Numbered from the stretch's first letter, positions 9,757 through 18,837 are shown. The stretch is 64,000 nucleotides of DNA from Edaphobacter lichenicola (GCF_025264645.1 NZ_CP073696.1:2294001-2358000), one strand, 5' to 3'. Program-made: numbers and translations. Notes: a model not told the origin generated them from the letters alone.

Positions 9757-10358
9757 TGCGGTTACACAGAGGTAGACGAACAATTTGGCTTGAAAGATGC
9801 CTTTATGGGCGTCGCAGCTGCCAGACGAAGAGTTTCTCAGAGGATGAACGTGGAACCACAAGCCGAAAGAACGTGTTACGCACTATACAGAACGCAGGTC
9901 TCGTCAGAGCGAGCTCGATGAGACAGGATTGGTCACGCTGCATATCCGCCGTCGATGGTGAGTGTCGCGCCTGTGATGAAAGACGCGCGCGTTCCGCTTG
10001 GTGATGTCTTTTTCCGCTTCCTCGAGTTTCTTGCGACGAGCGCCACCATGGGGCAAGAATGGAATGCCTTTCGCTCCGACATTGATGGAAGACCCAAGAT
10101 TCTTCCATGTCCAGAAGCCAGCCGCGCGGGTGGCAGCGGGCATCTGCCGCGCGATCTCCAGCACATTTCTCAAAGTAAAGACCCGTTATTTAGATACCGT
10201 CAGACGTAGGCGTGAGGAATATTCAAGGGCGGCGTATCCATGTAGTAAGGCCCAGGTAGCGACGGCAGCAGGGGTGTCGGTCCGGAGTCCGTGAGACGCC
10301 GCTTGCAACCTCCAGCAGAAGAGTCCAGAGAGCTTTGCCCGCTCCTGAGGACTTGTGT
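9757..10358 (-). pseudogene. Relics: ArdC N-domain fragment joined to an SDR C-terminus
   Basis: About 600 bases without an intact gene. On the minus strand 10173-9995 reads as the N-terminal domain of an ArdC-type anti-restriction protein (NVLEIARQMP, GFWTWKNLGSS, RRKKLEEAEKDITKRN). Compare EIARQ and GFWKWKELGRSVKKG in the second ardC of this window at 30584-34087. At about 9995 the similarity stops. In a neighbouring frame the tail of a short-chain dehydrogenase follows (FITGATLTIDGGYAA, stop at 9933). Neither piece has its own start or full domain. This is a junction of two unrelated gene ends. Nothing is recognised at 10174-10358. Confidence 0.6.
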
Positions 10359-11279
10359 TCAGACCGACCTCTCCAGGTTCAGCGAGGCTTGAATCTGCTT
10401 TACGAGTTCTTGAGGGTGCTCTTCGGGGATAAAGTGTCCGCAATTCGGAACCACGACTCCTGACACGTTCGTTGCGATCATCGAAACCATCTCGCGAATT
10501 TGATTGCCTCGAGAGTTTGATCCGCCGATGGCGAGCACAGGCACTTGTGCCTTTGCGGTTTTCAAAGGCTCAGTCTGTTCCATCGTGATGAACGCTGCTC
10601 GATAAACCCCCATTGAGCCGAGTACGCCTTCACGGCCGGAAAATGTGCGCAAGAACTCGTCGATGGATGCTGCAGAGACTGCACCCGCGGTAGCGCTCTT
10701 GGTGTCGTAGAACCAGGTAAGAAACTCTCGTTCCTTCCCAACGATCAGCCGTTCGGGCACATCGGGCGCGAGCGGCAAGATCCACCACCATAGCGAGCCC
10801 TTAACCATTGTTTCAGCTGTATAGGCAATCACCTTGGTCAAGATTTCCGAAAGCATCACAGGGACATCGATATAGAGAAGGGATCGAACCTCGTCCGGAT
10901 AATTCGCGGCCCACAGCAAGGAGGGTGGACCTCCCATATCGTATCCGACAAGAACAAGAGGCTTGCCCGCACCAAAGTCGAGATGATGTACCAGAGAGCG
11001 AAACTCCTCAGCAAGCGCGCGTCCATCATAGCCCACTGTGCCGGTTGGTTTATCCGAGTCGCCGTACCCACGCAAGTCGGGCGCAAGTACGGCAAAGCCC
11101 GCATCGGCAAGCATTGGCATCATCTTGTGCCAGGTATAGCTCGTGCCTAAAAATCCATGCCAAAGGAGAACAGGCTGTCCGTTCGGATCGCCTCCGAGCC
11201 AATAGTGAAGGCGGACGTTGTTCAGCATCACATATGCACTCTTGAAACCAGCGATGTCGGCCTTTTCGTGATTTTCCAT
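10359..11279 (-). CDS. Alpha/beta hydrolase, epoxide hydrolase-like
   Basis: 306 residues from the chosen ATG at 11279. An AGGGAA ribosome site lies about 11 bases upstream; a GTG eight codons further out is also possible. The fold is seen in VLLWHGFLGTSYTWHKM (oxyanion HG), the DLRGYGDSDKP strand, the nucleophile elbow VGYDMGG with aspartate as nucleophile (typical of epoxide hydrolases and haloalkane dehalogenases), and the catalytic histidine in PNCGHFIPEEHP. No signal peptide. It stands alone between relic genes; substrate unknown. Confidence 0.8.
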   Translation of the reverse strand: MENHEKADIAGFKSAYVMLNNVRLHYWLGGDPNGQPVLLWHGFLGTSYTWHKMMPMLADAGFAVLAPDLRGYGDSDKPTGTVGYDGRALAEEFRSLVHHLDFGAGKPLVLVGYDMGGPPSLLWAANYPDEVRSLLYIDVPVMLSEILTKVIAYTAETMVKGSLWWWILPLAPDVPERLIVGKEREFLTWFYDTKSATAGAVSAASIDEFLRTFSGREGVLGSMGVYRAAFITMEQTEPLKTAKAQVPVLAIGGSNSRGNQIREMVSMIATNVSGVVVPNCGHFIPEEHPQELVKQIQASLNLERSV

Positions 11280-11448
11280 AGAATGGATTTCCCTGTTTTT
11301 CACGGCGAGAGTAGTCGAAATACCAAGGTGCGTAAGGAAGTTTGGCGGCTGACCATTAATCTCACCCTTGCTCTACTGCCCTGCAATTACACAAAGTATC
11401 TATCAAACATTGCAGCATATGTATGAGACGATACCGCTTGAACCACAC

Positions 11449-11735
11449 CTAGGTTGTCGCGAGGGCTGTGCTGTACAAAGCGGGGCTCCACGCAACTAAC
11501 TCAGACGTCGCAAATGCTCCACCTGTGAAGTACGGATCGGCACGAACGATCTTCTCTGCGGCATGTTGGTCTACTGCTTCATAAATGGATAGCGCGCCGG
11601 TACCGTTCTCGAACGTACCGGCTGGCCATAACTTCCCTTTTAATCGAGTTGCGCTATGTTCATTCGATGTGACGGTCTCAACTCCGCCACACGGTCAAGA
11701 TTATTGATATAACGGCAAATATTGATGAACTTCAT
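11449..11735 (-). pseudogene. YciI-like protein, single frameshift
   Basis: An ATG at 11735 follows GGGAGG and opens MKFINICRYINN and RVAELRPSHRMN, ending at an early stop near 11640. The next frame continues as KGKLWPAGTFENGTGAL, YEAVDQHAAEKIVRADPYF and the usual YciI ending, with a stop at 11449. The total of 287 bases is not a multiple of three. YciI proteins are small dimeric alpha/beta-barrel proteins of uncertain function. It is broken by an indel at about 11645-11650, or the read is wrong there. Confidence 0.65.
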
Positions 11736-11793
11736 ACACCTCCCGCGGCGATGCAAAATCGGATATGCAGCGCAAACGGCCCAATTGTCTAAG

Positions 11794-12181
11794 TCATAGT
11801 CTGCGCCCACCTGTCAGAGACTCGTCGTATCGAGCAGGATAGTTCCCTGAACTTCGCGATCCTCCAGTAGGCAATGGCCCAACAGACTGCAGAACCTCAT
11901 GCCAAGGAACTTGTTCCGTGGTCGGAAACAAAAGCCGGAAATCCATCCGTAACCTTCGCGGCACGTCGTGCGTAATCGTATCGAAGCCCAAAAGAAATGA
12001 CGCGGCGATTGCCTAAATGGCCATGAAACTCGAATGGCTTCAGGTCAAGCGTGGCAAGAGACTTCGCCAGAGCCGCTTCGTCGGCTTCGCTGATGATGTC
12101 TTCTTCATAGCGAAAGCCCTCAGGCAGGAGACCCCGCGGTTTATCGACAAGTTCAGGAAACAGTGCTCTTTCAGAAGTCAT
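11794..12181 (-). pseudogene. AlkB-like 2-oxoglutarate dioxygenase, truncated relic
   Basis: From ATG 12181 the frame reads as the N-terminus of a short AlkB-type DNA repair dioxygenase: LPEGFRYEEDIISEADE, FEFHGHLGNRRVISFG, LRYDY. It stops at 11897 before the iron-binding HxD...H and arginine motifs. The following bases to 11794 are open in another frame but show no recognisable continuation. The catalytic half is missing, so this is a dead fragment. Confidence 0.6.
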
Positions 12182-12269
12182 GGAACTTCGCTCCTTCATC
12201 CCCAGCCTCTGGGCTAACCGCGATCACCCAGCTGCATCCACCAAAGCCTTTCGACTGTGGAACTGCAAG

Positions 12270-13481
12270 TCAAAACAAACCTAATTGTGACGTTGGAAAG
12301 GATCGCTTCTTTGGCGTTTTGTCATCGAACACCGTCCGGCCTCCAAGAGAAGATGAGATCGCGCGCTCATGCATGATCGCAGCGTCGAAGTCCGCAAGCG
12401 GTTGACGCCCTTCCTCAACTTTACGGGTCAATCGATCTAATCGTTGGAAACCTTCAAGCTTCTCAGTGTGTCCGACACGAGCCGCCTCGAGAGACCGCCG
12501 CAGTACTTCAAGCGATTCGTCGTAGGTCTTGAGCGGCACCGGAAATGGATGTCCGTCTTTGCCGCCGTGGGCGAACGAAAAGCGTGCTGGGTCGGAGAAG
12601 CGAGCCGGTGCTCCGTGAACGACTTCCGCAATCAACGCCAGGGATTGTAACGTTCGCGGCCCAAGCCCCTCGACAAGAAGCAGCGAGGCAAAGTTCCGAA
12701 GCTCCTGCTCGTGCGCAACGGCCAAAACTGCGCCTAATCGTTTCAAGTCCACATCTTTGGCTCGAGCGTCATGGTGCATCGGCATGACGAGCTTACGAGC
12801 CTCATTTAAGAAACTCGCAACCGGCTCCGTCGCGATCGTGAGCAAGGCACTCCGGGCCTTCTGTGCGCGCGCGTCCACCAGGTTCAGTATTTCTCCCTGT
12901 GGCTGGCCCACGATGGCCGTATGAGGCGCAGACACGAAATCGCGCACACTGGTCGAGTGCCAGTGATATCGCCGTGCCAAATGGCTGTCGGGATTCATAC
13001 CCTGTTGGACGACGGCCCACTCCCCGACTGAGTTATTACGAAAGAATGCAAATAAAGTTGAAAGCCATCGGCAACCGCGTTGTTGTCGATACGCGCGCTC
13101 AATCGACTGGTGCGTGCCAACGCATCACCATCGAGCCCCGTCTTTTGCGAAAACGCTCGCAACTCATCCGGTGTCCGAACGGAATGCCGGCCGCGACCGC
13201 CGCAGACTATCAAACCAAGTTCCGAGAAACGGGGATTAATTCCTCGCTTCAGTGCGCCGAGCACCGAGGTTGTAATACCGGAGGAGTGCCAGTCCATACC
13301 CATCACAGCGCCGCATGCCTGGAACCAAAACGGATCGCTTAATCGGGCAAGGAACTCGGAGCGTCCATAGCTCAGGATGACCTGTTCGGCAATCGCAGTC
13401 CCCATCTCTGTCATCCGACTGGCAAGCCAAGGAGGCACTCGCCCGCCGTGAAGTGGAAGATCGGCTGTGCGAACGCTTCAT
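12270..13481 (-). pseudogene. DUF763 family protein with two frameshifts
   Basis: The family opens with MKRS, TADLPLHGGRVPPWLA and continues PFWFQACGAVMGMDWHSSG, VCGGRGRHS, FQLYLHSFV, then EWAVVQQGMN and ARRYHWHS. All blocks are present in order. The start (ATG 13481) and TADLPLH are in different frames (break near 13468). The VITQS and EWAVVQQ blocks are also in different frames, explained by one missing G in a GGGG run near 13016. Function of DUF763 is unknown; some members are suspected nucleic-acid enzymes. Two breaks suggest decay, though both sit in simple runs. Confidence 0.75.
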
Positions 13482-13538
13482 ATCATCGCCTCGCCGTTAC
13501 TGTTTCGCCCTTTATTCGCTTTATATCAAGTGGCCTGT

Positions 13539-14441
13539 CTAGAGCGTTGTCTGCAGATCCAATCGCCGCTGCACCCGTTCGCGCAGGTTCTTTGCATCAA
13601 AGGGAGCTCGCACTTTCATGTCATTATCAAAGTAAACATAAATATCGCGTGCCGGAATCTTCCTGCACCGTTCCCCGCAAGCGAACCGGCCACTCGGCGC
13701 ATCGTCTCCTCCTGCCCAAGCAGCGACACGGTCGGCCCAGAGATCAAGTGCTGCATCGCCGTAGCCGCTGGCGTAAAGCTGTTCCGACCCATGTAGCCTG
13801 CAATAGACGAAGTCGGTAGTCACGTCCATCAATAAGGGCCACTCCACCGTGTCGGCCACGACCGAGCAAATGCGATGTCGTCGTAGTAGTTGAATGAACT
13901 CCGGGACAGCAAAACTCTCGTGCCGAATTTCGACGCAATGCCGGATCTCCTGCTTTGCGGTTCCTCGTTCGACTGTTGTATGCGCCCGGCCATGCAACTT
14001 CGGCCCATGTGCGCCTGCGAGTTGAGCTGCTTGCTTCATCGTCCTCGGTAGCATTTTGAAGAAAGTCTCCAGCTTTACTGGATCGAATACAAACTGTGGC
14101 GGAAACTGCCATAGCACCGGGCCCAGCTTCTTTCCAAGACGCAGAACCCCTTGTGCGAAAAAGTTCGCAAGAGCTTCTTCAACGTCCCGGAGCTTTTTCA
14201 TATGCGTGATGAAGCGGGATCCCTTCACCCCGAAGACAAAATCATCTGGCGTCTCTGCGGCCCATTTTGCGAAGTATTCGGGCTTCTGAAGGGAGTAGTG
14301 CGTCCCGTTGATCTCAATGGAGTTGAAGTTGTTCGCCGCGAACGTAAGCTCGCTGCGTTGCGGCAGTTTCGGCGGATAGAACACGCCCCGCCAACCAGCA
14401 TAGCGCCATCCTGAAATACCAATATGAACTTTACCGGCCAC
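13539..14441 (-). CDS. DUF72 (YecE-like) family protein
   Basis: About 300 residues from GTG 14441. The family's features are visible: HIGISGWRYAGWRGVFYP at the start, the FNSIEINGTHYSLQ strand, GPVLWQFPP, a CVEIRHESF strand and FVYCRLHG. DUF72 proteins form a TIM barrel and have no agreed biochemical role. The start was chosen because GGAGGG lies 9 bases upstream; the preceding relic's TAG overlaps this GTG by one base. The C-terminal half carries a few unusual substitutions but the frame is open. Confidence 0.7.
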   Translation of the reverse strand: MAGKVHIGISGWRYAGWRGVFYPPKLPQRSELTFAANNFNSIEINGTHYSLQKPEYFAKWAAETPDDFVFGVKGSRFITHMKKLRDVEEALANFFAQGVLRLGKKLGPVLWQFPPQFVFDPVKLETFFKMLPRTMKQAAQLAGAHGPKLHGRAHTTVERGTAKQEIRHCVEIRHESFAVPEFIQLLRRHRICSVVADTVEWPLLMDVTTDFVYCRLHGSEQLYASGYGDAALDLWADRVAAWAGGDDAPSGRFACGERCRKIPARDIYVYFDNDMKVRAPFDAKNLRERVQRRLDLQTTL

Positions 14442-14521
14442 TAATATGGTTTCCCTCCACCCGTTGCGGGGAACACTTCCGCGGTGACATAGCTTGCATA
14501 GTCCCACGGATCGATGCCCAT
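14441..14521 (-). pseudogene. Short C-terminal relic of a short-chain dehydrogenase
   Basis: MGIDPWDYASYVTAEVFPATGG and a terminal KPY resemble the last ~27 residues of an SDR (the SYVTGEVxxxTGG tail). Nothing upstream continues the Rossmann fold. The stop TAG overlaps the DUF72 GTG start. Confidence 0.4.
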
Positions 14522-14706
14522 GGCGATTCTCCCTTGCCATGCTGTGATGCGCTCATCGCAACAAACGTTCCAGAGTGCATTGTGCAGATACGACTGACCG
14601 CTGTACTAGGCCTTAAATCCGCAGTTGTTGATACATGAAGTTCTCTTCATCCACTATTCTAGAAGTGGCCATGTACGCGGGAGGCTATCCAAATCAGGAG
14701 ATCAGC

Positions 14707-14985
14707 ATGAGCACTACCGAAAAAAAGCCAAAGAAGGCGGCAAAGAAAACAGCGGGAGGCGAGGAGAAAACACCCGCCGCGCCAGCGGTTAAGGCCACAA
14801 GTACACCAAAGTCTGGCTCTGCCAAATCTAGCAACGAAGCAGCTTCATCAAAATCGCGCCGGGAGCCAAGTCACGAAGAGGTATCCTCGTTGGCGCATCG
14901 GTTTTTCGAGCAACGTGGAAGGCAGCACGGCTCTCACGAGCAGGATTGGTTCCGGGCTGAGCGAGAGTTAGCTGCGATTCCCTAG
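14707..14985 (+). CDS. DUF2934 family protein
   Basis: 92 residues. A Lys/Ala/Pro/Ser-rich N-terminus (residues 1-55) is followed by the DUF2934 helix motif HEEVSSLAHRFFEQRG and DWFRAERELAA. The start at 14707 (MSTTEKK) has CAGGAG 8 bases upstream; the longer frame from 14635 is less likely. The domain is common in Acidobacteria and Proteobacteria and has no known function. It stands alone, with no gene for 670 bases downstream. Confidence 0.7.
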   Translation: MSTTEKKPKKAAKKTAGGEEKTPAAPAVKATSTPKSGSAKSSNEAASSKSRREPSHEEVSSLAHRFFEQRGRQHGSHEQDWFRAERELAAIP

Positions 14986-15659
14986 CGCCCAGCATGAAGC
15001 GGCTCTCTAAACTTGAGGGCCGCTGATGATTCTTAGGACGCAATTGTCGACGAGTAGTAGTTAACCCTGGCGGGTAGCTTCGACTCTTTTACCTTATATA
15101 GGAGCACACCCTCAATCATTCGTCAGCAAGCAACGCCGACTCCATCGAACCAAAAACTCAATACCAATGTTGATGAGCCCGCGAGCTCGTGAGAAGCGGA
15201 GTCGGCGGCCTCGATTTCCGGTGACCATTTCTCGTATGTTCCTTATGGCAACCGCGCAAAATCTAAGGCTTCGATGCAAATTTCATGCATTTTGTGGGAC
15301 ATCGTACGGTGCGTACGAAAGCACGAGTACCCTTCCTCCGTTCTAGTGAACCGATCTCTGACTGTTTTCGGAGCGGAGCACTGATATTCAAATCTTCGAG
15401 CCATGTGCCGTCGCTGATCTCCCCGCGAAGAAAGTTTTCCGGTACTGAAGCCAAACATGGACGGCAATCTTTACGTCCCGGCCGCTCGCGTACTCCTCTT
15501 TGAATCTGCTATGCCACCGCACTGTGCTGATATGAATATTGCGGGATTGAAAATCCACTGTTTTACCGAACACCAGGGCGCGACGGCGGGACTGGTCGGT
15601 CATGTATGAGCCACTGTTTTAAGGAGTAGGATATTTGTTCGAATCGAGAGGACAAAAGC
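14986..15659. other. Stretch without recognisable gene
   Basis: About 670 bases. Minus-strand open frames at 15243-15603 are short and mutually out of register, and I could not tie them to a family. No RNA gene, repeat or terminator stands out. Confidence 0.4.
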
Positions 15660-15797
15660 ATGAGGAAAGCAGAACCTGCAAAGCTGCCCGATAAAAAAAC
15701 ACCTCCAAGACTGATAATGAAGCGCACGAAGGACGGCGGAACGGAAATCGGTCCAATTCCACCACCGGTCCCCGAGCCGAAGATCCCGAAGAAGTGA
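15660..15797 (+). CDS. Small proline/lysine-rich hypothetical protein
   Basis: 45 codons from ATG 15660, with GAGAGG 8 bases upstream, ending at TGA 15797. The peptide is Lys/Arg-rich then proline-rich (GPIPPPVPEPKIPKK at the end), with no hydrophobic segment. The good ribosome site is the main argument that it is expressed. No function can be assigned; it could be chance. Confidence 0.35.
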   Translation: MRKAEPAKLPDKKTPPRLIMKRTKDGGTEIGPIPPPVPEPKIPKK

Positions 15798-16137
15798 GGC
15801 TCATGACTCACCCCGCTGCGCTATGACATACAGTCCGCCCAGAACCGCCCGATAACCTTCCTAAGCGCCAATGCTCAACGCCTTCCTCACTCGCTACTTC
15901 CTCTCTGTGGCATCTCTGGATATAGCGGAACAATCTGCGATGCTAAGCTCCACGGTGGAGCCGATGGGCTGAGTTCCTGTAACCTGTGAGGTTCTGATGA
16001 ACCGACATATGATCTGATGGCTCAGGAATCCTTTGCTTGAGAATGCCGCTGACCCTGTTCATTTGTGCCACGCAGATTCTCAGACTCTGGTCGCTACTCC
16101 TTGTATGGCAAGTTCCGCTGATCGTTCATCAACGGAT
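15798..16137. other. Stretch without recognisable gene
   Basis: 340 bases between the small ORF and the Fic stop. I see no coding pattern, repeat or clear terminator. Confidence 0.4.
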
Positions 16138-17247
16138 TTATGGTTGGAGAGCAATTGAATAGCTCGTGCTTCTACCACCCTCGGCATTGCGCTTCAGGAC
16201 ACCTTGGTGGACGAGGTCAAGGATATCGCGAGTGGCCGTATCCTGTGAGCAATTCGCCAGCTTCGCCCACTTTGACGTCGTGAGTTTTCCCTCAAATCCG
16301 TCCAGAAGGCGATTGAGGACGAGCCTCTGGCGCTCATTGAGGGAAACGGCGGCGATGGATTCCCAGAAGCGGGCTTTGACAAGTACGGTCGCGAGGGTCG
16401 TTTGCGCGCCGTTAATGGCATGACCCAGACAGTCGAGAAACCACGCCATCCAATTCGTGATGTCCATCGTGCCGCGCTGGGCCTGCTCAAGATGATCGTA
16501 GTAAGCGCGTCGTTCCTGTTGGATCTGCGCCGACATGCTGTAGAAGCGCCGTGAACTTCGTTCAGACCGAGCAAGACTCATATCTGCGATAGCGCGCGCG
16601 ATGCGGCCATTGCCATCGTCGAATGGATGAATTGTTACGAACCAGAGATGTGCCAGAGAGGCTTTCACGACCCAGTCTTTTTCGTTGGCTTCATTGAACC
16701 AGTCGAGAAAGGTCTGCATCTCGTGATTTAGCAGCTTGGCGACCGGCGCCTCGAAGTGAACATGTTGCCGGCCTACCGGACCTGAGACTACTTGCATGGG
16801 ACCTTCAGCATCGTTGCGCCAATTGCCGACAGCGATCTTCTTCATTCCGCTCCGGCCGGTTGGGAAGAGCGAGGCATGCCATCCAAAGAGCCGCTCCCCA
16901 GTCAGGGGCTCGTCATATTGGCGCGTCGCATCGAGCATCATCTCGACCACACCCTCGACGTTTCGATCGACGGTCTGGAGGCCGCCGATATCCATGCCCA
17001 GTCGTCTTGCGATGGAGGACCGAACCAGTTCTTCGTTGAGCTTTTCGCCCTCGATCTCACTGCTCTTGAGAACGTCTTCCGTGAGGGTCATCAAGAGGGC
17101 CTCCTGCTGAAGCCGAAAGCCGAGATTTTCCATCCGGCCCAGTAATCGCCCCTGTTCATGGCGCACGGTAGCTAGTGGTTCAATCAGGCGTTTGCGATCC
17201 CAATCGAAGCTGGGCCAGGCCTTGAGCTCATGGATGTACCTGCTCAA
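16138..17247 (-). CDS. Fic family AMP-transferase with N-terminal inhibitory motif
   Basis: About 369 residues: an N-terminal DUF4172-type domain (SRYIHELKAWPSFDW), the inhibitory motif SSEIEGE near residue 65, the Fic core HPFDDGNGRIAR near 205-217, and a C-terminal winged-helix region (TTSKWAKLANCSQDTATRDI, DLVHQGVL). Fic proteins AMPylate or otherwise modify target hydroxyls; the SxxxEG motif holds them inactive. The start is set at TTG 17247 because AAGGAG lies 8 bases upstream. The alternative GTG at 17256 touches that ribosome site. The start lies inside a cluster of inverted repeats that may be its own operator. Confidence 0.85.
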   Translation of the reverse strand: MSRYIHELKAWPSFDWDRKRLIEPLATVRHEQGRLLGRMENLGFRLQQEALLMTLTEDVLKSSEIEGEKLNEELVRSSIARRLGMDIGGLQTVDRNVEGVVEMMLDATRQYDEPLTGERLFGWHASLFPTGRSGMKKIAVGNWRNDAEGPMQVVSGPVGRQHVHFEAPVAKLLNHEMQTFLDWFNEANEKDWVVKASLAHLWFVTIHPFDDGNGRIARAIADMSLARSERSSRRFYSMSAQIQQERRAYYDHLEQAQRGTMDITNWMAWFLDCLGHAINGAQTTLATVLVKARFWESIAAVSLNERQRLVLNRLLDGFEGKLTTSKWAKLANCSQDTATRDILDLVHQGVLKRNAEGGRSTSYSIALQP

Positions 17248-17344
17248 TCTCCGCACTCCTTGCGGAGATTATAGGCCCTAATCTCCGCATTAGGAAGGAT
17301 TATCTCCGCGGGACATGCGGAGATAACTTGGGCAAATCTCCGCA
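17246..17344. promoter_or_regulatory. Cluster of ATCTCCGC inverted repeats at the Fic start
   Basis: The core ATCTCCGC or its complement occurs six times: 17247-17254 with its complement at 17262-17269, 17281-17288 alone, 17302-17309 with its complement at 17317-17324, and 17336-17343 alone. Two of the pairs form inverted repeats with short spacers (about 5-8 bases). The first overlaps the ribosome site and start of the Fic gene. This fits an operator for a dimeric regulator; the Fic protein's own winged helix is a candidate (inference). Confidence 0.55.
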
Positions 17345-17356
17345 AAAATCGCTAAC

Positions 17357-17428
17357 GAACCCACGACCTCTGCCTTAAGGCAGAGGTCGTGGGCAGAGGT
17401 CTACAAGAAAGAGGTCGTGGGTTCGATA
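17357..17428. repeat. Perfect 34-bp palindrome and tRNA T-arm-like repeats
   Basis: 17360-17393 is a perfect palindrome centred on TTAA (15-base arms). Each arm is a tRNA variable-loop/T-stem-like sequence (GGCAGAGGTCGTGGG). A further copy, GAGGTCGTGGGTTCGA, follows at 17411-17426. The same unit with one change is part of the tRNA 3' end at 17527. They look like duplicated and inverted scars of integration at a tRNA gene. Confidence 0.55.
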
Positions 17429-17526
17429 AGGGTTCAATAAGGGTTACTTTGGGTGTCTCAGGGCGCTAAAGGAGCCATCCGCTACGCCTGTTTCCAATAA
17501 GTTACGTATTTCCAGTTCACTGTCAC

Positions 17527-17564
17527 GGCAGAGGTCGCGGGTTCGAGCCCCGTCGTCCCCGCCA
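17527..17564 (+). other. tRNA 3'-end fragment, probable attachment site of the adjacent integrase
   Basis: T-stem GCGGG (17537-17541), loop TTCGAGC, and CCCGT (17549-17553) pair with one G-U. Seven acceptor bases CGTCCCC, a discriminator G and an encoded CCA (17562-17564) follow. No matching 5' half beginning GGGGACG is found just upstream, so only the 3' end is present, as left when an element integrates into a tRNA gene. The integrase stop is 55 bases away. The partner repeat was not found in the window by eye. Confidence 0.6.
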
Positions 17565-17619
17565 TAAAACCTAAGAAACAAAAGGCTTTATGGCAAGTGG
17601 CAAAATCAAGAACCTCCTT

Positions 17620-18837
17620 TCAGGGTGCTGATGAGGGTGCTGGAGCGATCCGCACCTTTTTCGTTTTGCCTTCCGCACCCTTCGAGGGTGCTGACGAGGG
17701 TGCTGAAAGTACCTTCCTTCCCGCCTCAAACACCATTTCCATGACCCTGTTATTGGCCTCTCGCTTAGTCGCGGAGATGGCTCGCGTGTACACGTCGAGC
17801 GTGATCCGTGAATTCGCATGGCGCAGAAGTTCCTGCGCCGTTTTGAGGTCAACGCCAGCCGATCGGAGATTGGTCGCCAGGGAGTGACGGAAGCTGTGCC
17901 AGCCAATAGCCTTGCCTTCGATTCCCGCCCTCTTGAGTGCAGGTCGGATGATCTTCTTGAGCAAGGTGTCTGGTGAGAGCGGCTTCGTCCCCTTGAGTCG
18001 AAGGGACGGAAAGAGAAAATCGCTTTCTTCTGCATATGGCGATTTTGACCGCCATACATCAAGAGACTTCACGACGGAAGGGTGCAGCGGAACCGGTTTG
18101 CGGCTCGCTTCGGTCTTGGTATCCCCGAAGTGATTCCGCACACAGGAGCGCCGGACATTCACCTGCATAAGTTCAAGGTCGATGTCGGCCCATGTGAGTG
18201 CAACCAACTCCGATCTCCGCAGGCCGGTGCTTCCGGCAAGCATCACCATCGCGCGTTCCCGAACATTGAGCACGGCGATGAGTGAAGCAATCTCTGCCGG
18301 GGAAAGCACATCCGGTTCCCGCAACCGTTTGGCCGAAACCCTGACTTTCGTGATCGGGTTTCGATCCATCCATTCATGCCGAATCGCGTGATTGAAAACC
18401 GCTGACATGATGTTGCGAATCTTGCTCCGCGTCCCAGGCGCGTACTGGAGGGTGTGTAGCCACAGTTCCACATCCACAGTGCGAACATCTGCCAAATACA
18501 GCGCACCCCACTTGGGCGCGATGCGATTTTTCAGATAGTGCGTGTTCGCCTCGACAGTGGCATACGCTTTCTTATCCTCTGTCAGTTCGTGGCTGCGGTA
18601 GTGGGTTATAAGTTCACCGACCGTTTCCGGTACAGTGAACTCGGCGTTGATCGCATCGCGAAGCGCGTTGGCAGCCTTCTCCGCGTCCCGAAGGTGCGGA
18701 TAACGGACGACAGAACCAAGAGTCCGCTTTCGATAGGTGCGCGTTCCGTTGGTCTCTTCATACCAGCGGAACACCCACACATCAGGACCGGATTTGCGCT
18801 TCAATTTCAAGAGGCTTCCTTGTTGTAAACGGCTCAT
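17620..18837 (-). CDS. Phage-type tyrosine integrase
   Basis: 405 residues. An N-terminal arm and SAM-like core-binding domain (residues about 70-170) precede the catalytic domain. Catalytic residues are seen in TGLRRSELVALTW (Arg), WHSFRHSLATNL (His-x-x-Arg) and LRHANSRITLDVYTRA (His and Tyr nucleophile). It would catalyse integration and excision at the tRNA 3' end next to its stop. The C-terminus carries two APSSAPSKGA-like repeats, mirrored as GAGGGTGCTGA direct repeats in the DNA at 17628-17704. The ATG overlaps the excisionase stop by 4 bases. Confidence 0.88.
   Translation of the reverse strand: MSRLQQGSLLKLKRKSGPDVWVFRWYEETNGTRTYRKRTLGSVVRYPHLRDAEKAANALRDAINAEFTVPETVGELITHYRSHELTEDKKAYATVEANTHYLKNRIAPKWGALYLADVRTVDVELWLHTLQYAPGTRSKIRNIMSAVFNHAIRHEWMDRNPITKVRVSAKRLREPDVLSPAEIASLIAVLNVRERAMVMLAGSTGLRRSELVALTWADIDLELMQVNVRRSCVRNHFGDTKTEASRKPVPLHPSVVKSLDVWRSKSPYAEESDFLFPSLRLKGTKPLSPDTLLKKIIRPALKRAGIEGKAIGWHSFRHSLATNLRSAGVDLKTAQELLRHANSRITLDVYTRAISATKREANNRVMEMVFEAGRKVLSAPSSAPSKGAEGKTKKVRIAPAPSSAP

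Noticed and set aside
15243..15603. Possible PilZ-like relic on the minus strand
   Set aside because: Frames are short and no PilZ arginine or D/NxSxxG motif could be matched.
17409..17564. Complete tRNA gene
   Set aside because: Only T-arm and acceptor 3' side are present; no anticodon or D-arm found upstream.
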